Shown here piece after piece: positions 15,374-24,165 of a DNA stretch of 64,000 nt; position 1 is the first letter of the stretch; each line of letters begins with the position of its first letter. Source of the stretch: DATBSK01 sp964501785 (GTDB taxonomy: Bacteria > Actinomycetota > Acidimicrobiia > IMCC26256 > PALSA-555); NCBI GenBank assembly GCA_964501785.1, contig CAZCUD010000011.1, forward strand, positions 62,001 to 126,000. The letters are read 5' to 3'. A model generated the notes under the pieces. The model saw nothing but the letters and a program-made list of their open reading frames with translations, was not told the origin of the DNA and made no database searches. A program made the translations under genes and the position numbers.

Positions 15374-16885
15374 TCAGCACCGCTTGGTCCGTCGCGGGGT
15401 CTGCTCGTCGATCAGGTAGCGCACGACGATCCGGTCGACGCACTCGTTCCCGACCGCGAACGACGTGTGACGGCTGCCGCCGACCGTGACCAGCGCGGAC
15501 GACTCGAGCTGCTCGGCGAGGTTGCGGGCCCAGGCCACCGGCGTGGCCGGGTCGTCGCGGGTGCCGAGCACGAGGATCGGCGGCGCGTCCGGCGCCGACA
15601 CGGGAGCCGGCGGCGCGGCCGCGATCGGCCAGAACGCGCACGCCATCGAGTTGTTGACGATCGACGCGCCCACCCGCGGCGCGACCTCCTCGGCCGCCGC
15701 CTCGATCTCGCGCAGCGTCGCGGCATCGCCGACCGACGGCCCGTCGACGCAACCGATCGCGCTGAACGCCGCCTGCAAGGTGTCGTACGTGCCGTCGCCC
15801 TGGCGCCCCGTGTAGTCGTCGGCCCACTGCACCAGCTCCGCACCGTCACCGTCCGCCGCCGCGGCGAGCGCGGCGTCGAGCGTGCTCCACCCCTCCTCGC
15901 CGGAGTACAGCAAGTTGGACACGCCGATGTCGAAGAGGGTCTGGTTCAGGACGCGCCCGTCGGCCGCGTCCACCGGCGCCTCGTCGATCGCGGCCCGGAG
16001 CCGGTCATAGGCCTTCGCCGGCTCCCGGCCGTCGGCGAACGCGCAGTCGCCGGTCTCGGCGCAGTCGGCGAGGAACAGCTCGAGCGAGCGCTCGAAGCCG
16101 CGCGACTGCTGGACCTGGAGGGCGGTCGCGTCGAGCGCGGGATCGACGGCGCCGTCGAGGACGAGCGCCCGGACCCGGTCGGGGAACGCCTCGGCGTACC
16201 GGGCGCCCAGGTAGGAGCCGTACGAGAACCCGAGGTAGGTCAGACGCTCGTCGCCGAGCGCGGCCCGGATCCGATCCATGTCGCGCACGGTCCGCTCGCT
16301 CGACACGTACGGGAGGACGTCGCCCGACTCGCGGACGCACGACGCGACGAAGTCGCGGTTGGCCGCCTCGAGCGCGGCCCGCTCCTCGTCGGTGTCGGGA
16401 TCCCAATCGGTCGCGTAGAGCGGGTCGAGCTCGTCCGAGCACGCCACCGGGATGGTGTCGCCCGTGCCCCGGGGATCGAAGCCGACGATGTCGAAGCGGT
16501 CCTGGAGCTCTTCGGGCAGGACGCCGGCGATCGAAGCGGCGAAGTCGGCGCCGGGCGCACCCGGACCACCCGGGTTGACCAGGAGCGACCCGATGCGCCG
16601 CTCGGGGTCGCGCGCGGGCACGCGCGACAGCGCGACGTCGATCGTCGGACCGTCGGGCACGGTGTCGTCGAGCGGCACCTCGAGCGCCGCGCACTCGGCG
16701 CTCCCACCGAAGCACGGCTCCCACTCGAGGGCAGTGGCGCCCGATCCGGCCTGCCCCGATCCGGCCCGCCCCGATTCGGCCCGTGTGGTCGCCGCGGTCG
16801 CGGTCGTGCTCGTCGCGAGCCCGAGCAGGGCCGACGTGGCGAGCATGCCGAGCGCGACGGACCTCCGCACCCGTCGTCGCCGCAT
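15374..16885 (-). CDS. Secreted alpha/beta hydrolase (tripeptidyl aminopeptidase type)
   Basis: A 503-residue exported serine hydrolase. The N-terminus MRRRRVRRSVALGMLATSA followed by an Ala/Thr stretch is a signal peptide. The oxyanion region is LLVNPGGPGAPGADF, the nucleophile elbow GFSYGS near residue 195, the acid in GTRDDPATPV near residue 446 and the catalytic His in GGSRHTSFAVGNEC near residue 472. This arrangement with a cap of about 200 residues matches the Streptomyces SlpD/E tripeptidyl aminopeptidase family. Start ATG 16885 follows TACGCT by six bases; an in-frame upstream ATG (16915) is less likely. Role: peptide or ester scavenging outside the cell. Confidence 0.88.
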   Translation of the reverse strand: MRRRRVRRSVALGMLATSALLGLATSTTATAATTRAESGRAGSGQAGSGATALEWEPCFGGSAECAALEVPLDDTVPDGPTIDVALSRVPARDPERRIGSLLVNPGGPGAPGADFAASIAGVLPEELQDRFDIVGFDPRGTGDTIPVACSDELDPLYATDWDPDTDEERAALEAANRDFVASCVRESGDVLPYVSSERTVRDMDRIRAALGDERLTYLGFSYGSYLGARYAEAFPDRVRALVLDGAVDPALDATALQVQQSRGFERSLELFLADCAETGDCAFADGREPAKAYDRLRAAIDEAPVDAADGRVLNQTLFDIGVSNLLYSGEEGWSTLDAALAAAADGDGAELVQWADDYTGRQGDGTYDTLQAAFSAIGCVDGPSVGDAATLREIEAAAEEVAPRVGASIVNNSMACAFWPIAAAPPAPVSAPDAPPILVLGTRDDPATPVAWARNLAEQLESSALVTVGGSRHTSFAVGNECVDRIVVRYLIDEQTPRRTKRC

Positions 16886-16891
16886 CGTCCG

Positions 16892-16897
16892 AGCGTA
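16892..16897 (-). promoter_or_regulatory. -10 element of the secreted hydrolase gene
   Basis: Minus-strand TACGCT six bases before ATG 16885. Confidence 0.5.
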
Positions 16898-17260
16898 GGT
16901 GGGCGCGGACGTCACTTCGGGGTCAGGTTCCTTGCGCGCGTCCGAAGCCCTCGGTTCACGTCCGCGAAACGGCGCGGAGACGTCGCGTCCTTACGTTGCC
17001 CGCCAGGTGAGCCGGGAAGTCTGGTCGGCCCGTCGCCCCCGGCGGCGGAAGTGTCCTCGACGCGGGAGATGCCGACCAGTGGCGATGCCGGAGAAGGCAG
17101 CAGCTCGGACCGAGCCCACGCCTGGACTCCCTGAGCCGCCCGGCCACCACAGCGCCCGCACCCGCGCGGCGTTCCCTCGCGTGCCGAAGCCCGAACCGTG
17201 GTCGCTCGGACGCGCCTGTGAGCCGGCAAGCAGTCGGCCGCACCGAAAGGAGCACATCTC
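16898..17260 (+). other. Long intergenic region upstream of amt
   Basis: About 360 bases with no convincing gene between the secreted hydrolase and the ammonium transporter. It should hold the amt promoter and 5' leader. The first part is moderately AT-richer (TTACGTTGCCC around 16991-17001). The centre contains a nested stem structure (17021-17079). The end carries AAAGGAG eight bases before GTG 17261, a strong ribosome site. Short reading frames here have no family resemblance. Confidence 0.6.
17021..17079 (+). ncRNA. Candidate structured 5' leader element of amt
   Basis: An outer nine-base stem CTGGTCGGC (17021-17029) pairs with GCCGACCAG (17071-17079). Inside it, CCGTCGCC (17030-17037) pairs with GGCGGCGG (17041-17048) around a CCC loop, leaving an unpaired purine-rich stretch 17049-17070. 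Coaxial stacking of the two stems is possible. It lies about 180 bases before the amt start. I could not match it to a known riboswitch; it could be a cis-acting RNA, an attenuator or chance in GC-rich DNA. Confidence 0.35.
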
Positions 17261-18625
17261 GTGAAACGACGTCTCGCGTTCGTCGGCGCTGCCGGCGGCC
17301 TGCTCGTCCTGATGGGGGCGACGCCTGCAGTCGCACAAGGTGGTGCCGAGCTCGTCCAGGGCCAGCTCGACAACACCTTCGTGCTGCTGTCGGCGGTCCT
17401 CGTCATCTTCATGCAGGCAGGATTCGCGCTCGTCGAGGCCGGCTACACCCGGGCGAAGAACGTGTCCAACATCATGATGAAGAACCTGATGGACTTCATG
17501 GTCGGAGTCCTCGCGTTCTTCGTGGTGGGATACGCGATCGCCTTCGGTCCGGCATCGGATACGGGGATCGAACAGTTCATCGGGACCAAGGGCTTCTTCC
17601 TCGGTTCCGGGTTCGACTCGTACACGAGCGGGAGCCTGCTCGATCCGTTCGTGTTCTTCCTGTTCCAGCTGGCGTTCGCGGCCACCGCGGCCACGATCGT
17701 CTCCGGAGCCATGGCGGAGCGCACCAAGTTCAAGTCGTACTTCATCTACAGCATCGTGATCACGGCCGTGATCTACCCGGTCGTGGTGCACTGGTTCTGG
17801 GGTGGCGGCTGGCTGGCGCAGCTCGACACGCCGCCGATCGACTTCGCGGGCTCGACCATCGTGCACGCGACCGGTGGAGTGGCAGCCCTCATGGGTGCGA
17901 TCGCACTCGGGCCTCGTCTCGGGAAGTACGGACCGGGCGGCAAGTCGATCACCATCCAGGGGCACTCGATCCCCTACGCGGTGCTCGGCACGTTCATCCT
18001 GCTCGTCGGCTGGTACGGCTTCAACGCCGGGTCGAACCTCGTCGCCGACGGCGCGGCGCTCGGGACCATCGCGGCGAACACCACGCTCGCGGCGGGTGCG
18101 GGTGCGGTCGTGGCGATGCTCATCGCCTGGTGGACGACGCACGGCAAGGCCGACGTTGGCATGGCCGCCAACGGCGTGCTCGCCGGCCTCGTGGGCATCA
18201 CCGCGGGCTGTGCGGCGGTCAGCACGACAGGAGCGCTGCTCATCGGCGCGATCTGCGGTGCGGTCGTCGTCGGCAGCGTGGCCCTGCTCGACAAGGCGAA
18301 GATCGACGACCCCGCCAGCGCGGTGTCGGTCCACGGCTCGTGCGGCATCGTCGGCACGCTGCTGGTGGGCTTCTTCGCAGTGGGTGACGTCGGGCTCTTC
18401 TACGGCGGCAACGCCGACCAGCTGATCGCGCAGGTCATCCTGGTCGTCTCCGTCGTGGTGTGGGTCGCGATCACCGCCGGCATCCTCTTCTGGGTGCTGA
18501 AGGCGACCGTGGGCCTGCGAGTGAGCGAGGACGAGGAGCGCATGGGCCTCGACACGCTCGAGCACGGCTACCCGGGCTACGGCCCCGAGGTGTTCACGCA
18601 CGTCGACGAGGTCACGACGAGCTGA
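17261..18625 (+). CDS. amt: Ammonium transporter, Amt/Rh family
   Basis: A 454-residue membrane channel for ammonium uptake. A signal-like first segment (FVGAAGGLLVLMGATPAVA) is followed by about eleven membrane helices. Family signatures are visible: FALVEAGYTRAKNVSNIMMK, then SGAMAERTKFKSYF, and the twin pore histidines in IVHATGGVAALMGAI and VSVHGSCGIVGTLLVG. GTG 17261 has AAAGGAG eight bases upstream. No PII (glnB/glnK) gene follows, unlike the usual amt-glnB operon. A powerful terminator follows the gene. The next plus-strand genes encode amine-nitrogen enzymes, so nitrogen scavenging is the local theme. Confidence 0.96.
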   Translation: MKRRLAFVGAAGGLLVLMGATPAVAQGGAELVQGQLDNTFVLLSAVLVIFMQAGFALVEAGYTRAKNVSNIMMKNLMDFMVGVLAFFVVGYAIAFGPASDTGIEQFIGTKGFFLGSGFDSYTSGSLLDPFVFFLFQLAFAATAATIVSGAMAERTKFKSYFIYSIVITAVIYPVVVHWFWGGGWLAQLDTPPIDFAGSTIVHATGGVAALMGAIALGPRLGKYGPGGKSITIQGHSIPYAVLGTFILLVGWYGFNAGSNLVADGAALGTIAANTTLAAGAGAVVAMLIAWWTTHGKADVGMAANGVLAGLVGITAGCAAVSTTGALLIGAICGAVVVGSVALLDKAKIDDPASAVSVHGSCGIVGTLLVGFFAVGDVGLFYGGNADQLIAQVILVVSVVVWVAITAGILFWVLKATVGLRVSEDEERMGLDTLEHGYPGYGPEVFTHVDEVTTS

Positions 18626-18641
18626 TCACCGCCGAGTGAGG

Positions 18642-18690
18642 CTTGCGCCCGGCCGTCCCGCCCATCTGTCCCGGGACGGCCGGGCGCAAC
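18642..18690 (+). terminator. Strong rho-independent-like terminator after amt
   Basis: An 18-base perfect stem, TTGCGCCCGGCCGTCCCG at 18643-18660 against CGGGACGGCCGGGCGCAA at 18672-18689, with an 11-base loop, 17 bases past the amt stop. There is no T-run after it, as is common in actinobacteria. Confidence 0.8.
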
Positions 18691-18763
18691 CGCGTCCGGA
18701 CCCGCACCGACCGCACCTCGACCGCCGCGCTCGGATCGACCACCCACGCGGCCGCGGCCTCGG

Positions 18764-19561
18764 GTGGGGCACCATACGGAGGTGCCGGGACGACTCGACG
18801 GGAAGGTCGCGCTCATCACGGGCGCGGGGAACGGCATGGGACGAGCCGCCGCGTCGCTGTTCGCCGCCGAGGGCGCACGGGTCGTCGTCGCCGACGCAGT
18901 GCGCGACGCCGGCGAGGAGACGGTGGCCACGGTCGGCAGCGCCGGCGGCGAGGCCGCGTTCGTCGAGGTCGACGTCTCCCACGAAGACGCAGTCGCGGCC
19001 ATGGTCCGCTTCGCCGTCGACACGTTCGGGGGTCTGCACGTCCTCTACAACAACGCGGGCGTGTTCCCAGCGGACGACGGCGGCGTCACCGAGACGTCGG
19101 TGCGCACGTGGGACCGCGTCATGGACGTGAACCTCAAGGGCGTCTGGCTCGGCTGCAAGCACGGCGTCCCGGCCATGCTCGACTCGGGCGGTGGCTCGAT
19201 CGTCAACGTCGCGTCGTTCGTGGCGCTCATGGGTGCGGCGACACCCCAGATCGCGTACACCGCGAGCAAGGGCGGCGTGCTGGCGATGACCCGGGAGGTC
19301 GCGGTGGAGCACGCTCGCAGCGGCATCCGGGCGAACGCGCTGTGCCCGGGACCGATCGACACCCCGCTCCTCGCGGAGCTGATGAGCGACCCCGACTGGG
19401 CGCGTCGGCGCCTCGTGCACATCCCCATGGGACGACCCGGCCGAGCCGAGGAGCTCGCCAAGGCGGCCCTGTTCCTGGCGTCCGACGACTCGTCGTACAT
19501 GACCGGCTCGGCGCTCGTCGTCGACGGCGGCATCACCGCCGCCTACGTCACACCCGAGTGA
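18764..19561 (+). CDS. Short-chain dehydrogenase/reductase
   Basis: A 265-residue classical SDR: TGAGNGMG at the cofactor loop, NNAGVF near residue 92, catalytic Tyr/Lys in QIAYTASKGGVLAM and a preceding serine in VASFVALMG. VVVADAV after beta-2 (Asp) suggests NAD(H). GTG 18764 is used; GTG 18782 with CGGAG directly before it is a possible alternative that would remove six residues. Twenty-eight bases upstream of the glutamine-synthetase-like gene, so it may oxidise an alcohol or aldehyde in the same amine route, but substrate is unknown. Confidence 0.85.
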   Translation: MGHHTEVPGRLDGKVALITGAGNGMGRAAASLFAAEGARVVVADAVRDAGEETVATVGSAGGEAAFVEVDVSHEDAVAAMVRFAVDTFGGLHVLYNNAGVFPADDGGVTETSVRTWDRVMDVNLKGVWLGCKHGVPAMLDSGGGSIVNVASFVALMGAATPQIAYTASKGGVLAMTREVAVEHARSGIRANALCPGPIDTPLLAELMSDPDWARRRLVHIPMGRPGRAEELAKAALFLASDDSSYMTGSALVVDGGITAAYVTPE

Positions 19562-19589
19562 GCACGCGACTGCGCCCAGGGAGGCACCG

Positions 19590-20972
19590 ATGAGCGACGT
19601 GCGAGGGATGCTCGACGTGGAGGATCTGGAGCGTCGCGTCCGGGCCGACGAGGTTGACACCGTGCTCGTCGTCTTCCCCGACTACCAGGGGCGCTTGATC
19701 GGCAAGCGCGTCGCCGGGCACTACTTCTGCGACCACGTGCGCAGCGACGGCATCGAGGCGTGCAGCTACCTCCTCGCCGTCGACGTCGACATGACGGTGC
19801 TGCCCGGCTTCGAGTTCGCGAGCTGGGACAAGGGCTACGGCGACTTCGTGTGCCGGCCCGACCTCTCCACGCTGCGGATGGTGCCCTGGCTCGAGAAGAC
19901 CGCGCTCGTGATGTGCGACCTGCTCGACGAGCACGACGGCGCTCCCGTCGCGGTGTCGCCGCGCCAGATCCTGCGCGACCAGCTCGCTCGCGCCGCGGCG
20001 CTCGGGTACTCGGTGAAGTGCGGGTCGGAGCTGGAGTTCTTCTTGTTCCGCGACTCGTACGAGGAGGCGCAGGCGAAGGGATACGCCGACCTGACGCCGC
20101 ACGGGCCGTTCGTCGAGGACTACCACATCCTCCAGACGACCCGAGACGAGTACGTCGTCGGAGCGATCCGGCGCGGGATCGACGCCGCCGGCATCCCGGT
20201 CGAGTTCTCGAAGGGCGAGGCGGGCCGCGGACAGCACGAGATCAACCTCGAGTACAGCGACGCGTTGACGATGGCCGACCGGCACGCGATCTACAAGAAC
20301 GCCGCCAAGGAGATCGCCGGCCAGCTCGGCCGGTCGATCACGTTCATGGCGAAGTACGACATGGACGAGTGCGGCTCGTCGTGCCACGTCCACTCCAGCG
20401 TGTGGACCGCGGACGGCACGACGCCCCTGATGCACGATCCGGACGGGGCCGACGAGATGTCCGACGTCTTTCGCGGCTGGCTCGGCGGGCTGATCGCGCA
20501 CTCGGGCGAGCTCGCGTACTGCTTCGCGCCGACGGTGAACTCCTACAAGCGGTACCAGCTCGAGAGCTGGGCGCCGACCGCGCTCGCCTGGGGACGCGAC
20601 AACCGCACGTGCGGGTTCCGCGTGGTCGGGCGTGCGGGTCCGTCGTACCGGGTGGAGTCACGCGTCCCCGGTGCCGACTGCAACCCCTACCTCGCGTTCG
20701 CCGCGACGATCGCGGCCGGGCTCGCCGGCATCCGCGCCGGCATCGATCCCGGCCCGGCCTTCGAGGGCAACGCGTACGAGGCGGGCGACGTGGCACGCGT
20801 GCCGCACTCGATCGTCGACGCGATCGAGGCGCTCGAGACCAGCGCGGTCGCGAAGGACGCGTTCGGCGAGCAGGTGCACGCACACCTGCTCAACATGGCG
20901 CGCCAGGAGTGGCTCGCCTTCGGCAGCGTCGTGACCGACTGGGAGCGTCGGCGATGCTTCGAGCAGCTCTGA
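19590..20972 (+). CDS. Glutamine synthetase family protein, likely gamma-glutamyl-amine ligase
   Basis: A 460-residue glutamine-synthetase-fold ligase. N-terminal beta-grasp region VLVVFPDYQGRLIGKRVAGH, catalytic metal strand VKCGSELEFFLF near residue 150, glutamate strand GEAGRGQHEINLEYSDAL near residue 212, ATP region GSSCHVHSSVW near residue 267 and DCNPYLAFAATIAAGLAG near residue 362. FPDYQGRLIGKR and the lack of the adenylylation tail are typical of GlnA3/GlnA4/PuuA-like enzymes, which glutamylate polyamines or ethanolamine instead of ammonia. The next gene is the matching gamma-glutamyl hydrolase. Start ATG 19590 with GGGAGG upstream. Confidence 0.88.
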   Translation: MSDVRGMLDVEDLERRVRADEVDTVLVVFPDYQGRLIGKRVAGHYFCDHVRSDGIEACSYLLAVDVDMTVLPGFEFASWDKGYGDFVCRPDLSTLRMVPWLEKTALVMCDLLDEHDGAPVAVSPRQILRDQLARAAALGYSVKCGSELEFFLFRDSYEEAQAKGYADLTPHGPFVEDYHILQTTRDEYVVGAIRRGIDAAGIPVEFSKGEAGRGQHEINLEYSDALTMADRHAIYKNAAKEIAGQLGRSITFMAKYDMDECGSSCHVHSSVWTADGTTPLMHDPDGADEMSDVFRGWLGGLIAHSGELAYCFAPTVNSYKRYQLESWAPTALAWGRDNRTCGFRVVGRAGPSYRVESRVPGADCNPYLAFAATIAAGLAGIRAGIDPGPAFEGNAYEAGDVARVPHSIVDAIEALETSAVAKDAFGEQVHAHLLNMARQEWLAFGSVVTDWERRRCFEQL

Positions 20973-20985
20973 GGTCGACGGCTCC

Positions 20986-21750
20986 GTGTCGCGTCCGCTG
21001 ATCGTCGTCCCCTCGTATCCCCGCGTCCCCGAGGAGAAGATCAAGGGCTGGAACGCCGACAACGTCGGGGTGCCGGCGCCGTACGTGGAAGCACTCCGCC
21101 GGGCCGGCGGCCTCGAGGCCATCGTCGTCACCGAGCCACTGGACGCGGATGAGCTCGAGGACTCGCTCGACCGCTTCGACGGGATGCTGCTGCTCGGCGG
21201 AGGCGACCTCGACCCGGCGACCTACGGCGCGAAGCGCACGACCGACGCGATCTACGGCGTGCGCGAGTCGCGCGACACGAGCGAGCTCGCGCTCGTGCGC
21301 GCCGCCATCGAGCGCGGCATGCCGGTGCTCGGCATCTGTCGCGGCCACCAGGTGCTCAACGTGGCGCTCGGCGGCACGCTGGAGCAGCACATCCCCGATC
21401 GCCTCGGCACGGGCGAGCACGGCACGCCCGGCGTCGCGGGCGGCGGGTACCGCCACGACGTGACCGTCGAGCCCGGCACCCGGCTCGCGGCCGCGATGGG
21501 CGCGGAGCGCGCCCGGTGCTCGTGCCACCACCACCAGGCCGTCGACGTGCCCGGCCGCGGGCTCGTGGTGACCGCCCGCGCGGACGACGGCATCGTCGAG
21601 GCCACCGAGCTCGTGGGCCCCGACGCACCCTGGGTGGTCAGCGTCCAGTGGCACCCCGAGGACACCGCCGCCACCGACCCCGCCCAGCAGTCCCTCTTCG
21701 ACGAGCTCGTCCGGAAGGCTGATCGATTCGGCGTCAGCAGACCCGGCTGA
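20986..21750 (+). CDS. Gamma-glutamyl hydrolase, PuuD-like class I amidotransferase
   Basis: A 254-residue peptidase C26/class I glutamine-amidotransferase-fold hydrolase. The nucleophile is in LGICRGHQVLNV near residue 110, and the His-Glu pair in VQWHPEDT near residue 222. LLLGGGDLDPATYG near residue 68 is diagnostic for the gamma-glutamyl-GABA hydrolase group. It would release glutamate from the product of the upstream ligase pathway, freeing an oxidised amine such as GABA. Thirteen bases separate the genes. The intervening aminotransferase and aldehyde dehydrogenase of the Puu route are not here. The stop codon lies inside the loop of a palindromic hairpin. Confidence 0.88.
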   Translation: MSRPLIVVPSYPRVPEEKIKGWNADNVGVPAPYVEALRRAGGLEAIVVTEPLDADELEDSLDRFDGMLLLGGGDLDPATYGAKRTTDAIYGVRESRDTSELALVRAAIERGMPVLGICRGHQVLNVALGGTLEQHIPDRLGTGEHGTPGVAGGGYRHDVTVEPGTRLAAAMGAERARCSCHHHQAVDVPGRGLVVTARADDGIVEATELVGPDAPWVVSVQWHPEDTAATDPAQQSLFDELVRKADRFGVSRPG

Positions 21751-21769
21751 GACCGGTCTGCTGACGCCG
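21729..21769. repeat. Intergenic palindrome, copy 1 (bidirectional terminator candidate)
   Basis: Perfect 15-base arms CGGCGTCAGCAGACC (21729-21743) and GGTCTGCTGACGCCG (21755-21769) with an 11-base loop, overlapping the end of the gamma-glutamyl hydrolase gene. It lies between convergent genes, so it can end transcripts from both sides. The left arm GGCGTCAGCAGACC recurs exactly at 33419. Confidence 0.75.
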
Positions 21770-21792
21770 GAACGCCGGGGCCACGCGGAGGT

Positions 21793-23346
21793 TCAGGTCC
21801 GCGCGTAGGTCTCGCGGAGCTGGTGCTTGAGGACCTTGCCCGAGGCGTTGCGCGGGAGCGCGTCGACGACCTCGAGCTGCTCGGGGACCTTCTGCTTGGC
21901 GAGCCCCTCGGCGGTGAGGTACTCGAAGAGCTCGGGCAACGTCGGTGGGCTCGACGGATCGGTCGGCACGACGACGGCGCAGGCCCGCTCCCCCGTCTTC
22001 GGGTCGGGCAGCCCGATGACCGCCGCGTCACCGATCTTCGGGTGCGTGAACAGGAGGTCCTCGACCTCCTTCGCGGAGATGTTCTCGCCGTGGCGGATGA
22101 TGATGTCCTTCACCCGTCCGGTGATCAGCACGTGGCCGGTCTCGTCGAGCCGGCCGATGTCACCGGTGCGGAACCACCCGTCCTCGTCGAACGCGTCGGC
22201 GTTCAGCGACTCGTCGAGGTACCCCCGGCAGACCTGCGGGCCCTTGGCGCGGATCTCGCCTTCCTCGCCGTCGGCCGCGACCACGCCGTCGAGCCTCACG
22301 AAGCGGAGGGTCACGCCGGGCGTCGGGGTTCCCTCGGTGTCGGCGAGCTGGGCGTCGGTGTCGCGCACGCTGTTCATCGTGAGGATCGGCGCCTCGGTGA
22401 GGCCGTAGCCCGACACGATGCCGACGCCCCCGAGCTCCTCGCGCACCTCGTAGTGGAGCTGCGGCGGCTTCGGCGCGCCCCCGCCCGGGTAGGCGCGCAC
22501 GTTCGGGAACAGCGGCGTGTCGGGCTGCTCGCGCTGTGCGGCGAGGTACGCCATGTGGAAGGGCGTGCCCGCGCCGGCGAGGGTCAGGTCCTCGCGCTGC
22601 AGGATCGGGATGGTCGTCGCGGGCACGAACGCCTCGACGAACACGCACACGCACCCGGTCATGAGCATCGTGTAGAGCCAGCCGATGCCGCCGATGTGCG
22701 TGAACGGGAAGACCATCGCGGCGCGGTCGGCGCCGGTGATCTCGAGCGCCTCGATCATCCCCGTCGCCGACGCCTTCACGGTGAGATCGGTGTGGCGCGC
22801 GCCCTTGGGGTCGGCGGTCGTGCCCGACGTGTAGAAGACCCACCGGACCGGGGCGTCGTCGGGGGTCACCGGGGCCGGCGGTGGCGGCAACGTCGACGGG
22901 TCGCCCTCGGGCAGCGTCCGGTCGACGATGAGCACCTCCAGGCCCGGCTGCTCGGCGGCGATCTCACGCGCCTCGTCGCCGAAGGCGCGACCCTTCCACT
23001 CGGAGGGGACGATCAGCAGCGCGGCCCGGGTCTGCTGGGTGATGAAGCGCATCTCGCGCGTGCCGAGGATCGGCAGCATCGGGTTCTGCACCGCGCCCAG
23101 CCGCGCCAGAGCGGCCACGAGCACCGCCGACTCGAGCCAGGTCGGCAGCATCCACGACACGTTGACGTCGGCGCCCACGCCGTGGGCCTGGAGGCCTGCG
23201 GCGGCCCGCTCCGCAGCGTCCCGGAACTCCCGCCCGGTCAGCGTGCGACCGTCCTCGTCGACCGCGATCACCACGTCGGGCGCGTCCGTGGCCCGTGCCT
23301 CCACGAGCTCCCACAGCCCGCGGTGGTCCTGCGTCGGCTCAGCCAC
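21793..23346 (-). CDS. AMP-dependent acyl-CoA synthetase
   Basis: A 517-residue ANL-superfamily ligase that activates a carboxylic acid with ATP and CoA. P-loop WVFYTSGTTADPKGARHT near residue 172, GYGLTEAPIL near residue 320, hinge ITGRVKDIIIRHGENISAKE near residue 420 and catalytic Lys in NASGKVLKHQ near residue 506. The residue after TSGTT is Ala, a small deviation from the Gly found in most. It overlaps the upstream SDR by eight bases, forming an operon. The substrate (fatty, cyclic or aromatic acid) cannot be inferred. Confidence 0.92.
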   Translation of the reverse strand: MAEPTQDHRGLWELVEARATDAPDVVIAVDEDGRTLTGREFRDAAERAAAGLQAHGVGADVNVSWMLPTWLESAVLVAALARLGAVQNPMLPILGTREMRFITQQTRAALLIVPSEWKGRAFGDEAREIAAEQPGLEVLIVDRTLPEGDPSTLPPPPAPVTPDDAPVRWVFYTSGTTADPKGARHTDLTVKASATGMIEALEITGADRAAMVFPFTHIGGIGWLYTMLMTGCVCVFVEAFVPATTIPILQREDLTLAGAGTPFHMAYLAAQREQPDTPLFPNVRAYPGGGAPKPPQLHYEVREELGGVGIVSGYGLTEAPILTMNSVRDTDAQLADTEGTPTPGVTLRFVRLDGVVAADGEEGEIRAKGPQVCRGYLDESLNADAFDEDGWFRTGDIGRLDETGHVLITGRVKDIIIRHGENISAKEVEDLLFTHPKIGDAAVIGLPDPKTGERACAVVVPTDPSSPPTLPELFEYLTAEGLAKQKVPEQLEVVDALPRNASGKVLKHQLRETYART

Positions 23347-24091
23347 AGGTGATCCCGCCGTCCATGCTCACGATCTGACCCACCATGTAACGACCTTCGT
23401 CGGACGCGACGAACGCGATCAGCGCGGCGATCTCCTCGGGCTCGGCGTAGCCGATCGGCGACGTGATGTTGGCGAACTCGTTCACGTCGGCTCCCTCGGG
23501 GAACCCCCACGTGTTGATCATCGGCGTGTTCATGCCGCCCGGTGCGACCGCGTTCACCCGCACTCCCTGCTTGCGGTACTCGTACGCCAGCGCGCGGGTC
23601 AGGTTGACGACCCCGCCCTTCGAGGCGCAGTACGCCGCCGAGTACGACTGGCCCATCAGCCCCGCGTTGGACGCGACGTTCACGATCGCGCCACCTCCGT
23701 CGAGCATGTAGGGCAGCACGGCACGACACAGGAAGAAGGTGCCGTCGAGGTTGACCGCCAGGATCTTGCGCCAGCTCTCGGGCGTCTCCTCCTCGGAGCG
23801 CACGAACTTGCCGATGCCCGCGCAGTTGACCAGCACCGCGGGGCGGCCCAGGTCGTTCTCGACCTGGGCGACCGTCGACTCGACCGACGCGAAGTCGCTC
23901 ACGTCGCACGCGTAGGCGCGCGCGGTGCGCCCGCCCTCCTCGATCAGCTTCGCCGTCTCGGCCGCGGCGGCGTCGTCGAGATCGAGCACCGCGACGAGGG
24001 CCTCCTCGTCGGCCAGGCGGCGCGCGGTGGCGCGTCCCAACCCCGACCCGGCACCGGTCACCAGCGACACCCGATCCGTGAAGCGCGCCAT
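23339..24091 (-). CDS. Short-chain dehydrogenase/reductase
   Basis: A 250-residue SDR: TGAGSGLG, LVNCAGIG near residue 88, catalytic YCASK near residue 151, C-terminal MDGGITCG. VAVLDLDD indicates NAD(H). ATG 24091 is preceded by AGGGGG seven bases away; an in-frame ATG at 24142 lacks a ribosome site and would overlap the divergent promoter. Co-transcribed with the acyl-CoA synthetase; likely acts on a hydroxyacyl-CoA or related alcohol (inference). Confidence 0.9.
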   Translation of the reverse strand: MARFTDRVSLVTGAGSGLGRATARRLADEEALVAVLDLDDAAAAETAKLIEEGGRTARAYACDVSDFASVESTVAQVENDLGRPAVLVNCAGIGKFVRSEEETPESWRKILAVNLDGTFFLCRAVLPYMLDGGGAIVNVASNAGLMGQSYSAAYCASKGGVVNLTRALAYEYRKQGVRVNAVAPGGMNTPMINTWGFPEGADVNEFANITSPIGYAEPEEIAALIAFVASDEGRYMVGQIVSMDGGITCG

Positions 24092-24151
24092 GCGGATCCC
24101 CCTCTCGTGCACGGAAGCTGTGGGCCCGGCCGAATCTAACAACCCGTCAGG

Positions 24152-24157
24152 TACAGT
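24152..24157 (+). promoter_or_regulatory. -10 element of the second acyl-CoA synthetase
   Basis: TACAGT eight bases before GTG 24166. The preceding stretch TCTAACAACCCGTCAGG is AT-richer than its surroundings and may hold an operator. Confidence 0.5.
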
Positions 24158-24165
24158 CGCCCGCC

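Noticed and set aside
16990..17080. Cobalamin, M-box, c-di-AMP or glycine riboswitch before amt
   Set aside because: Phrases such as GAGCCGGGAAG look partly familiar, but the ordered conserved boxes of those classes are absent; only the stem structure is reported.
24131..24157. KstR-type operator in the 24.1-kb divergent promoter
   Set aside because: TCTAACAACCCGTCAGG has only half of the AACNNGTT core; not enough to report as an operator.
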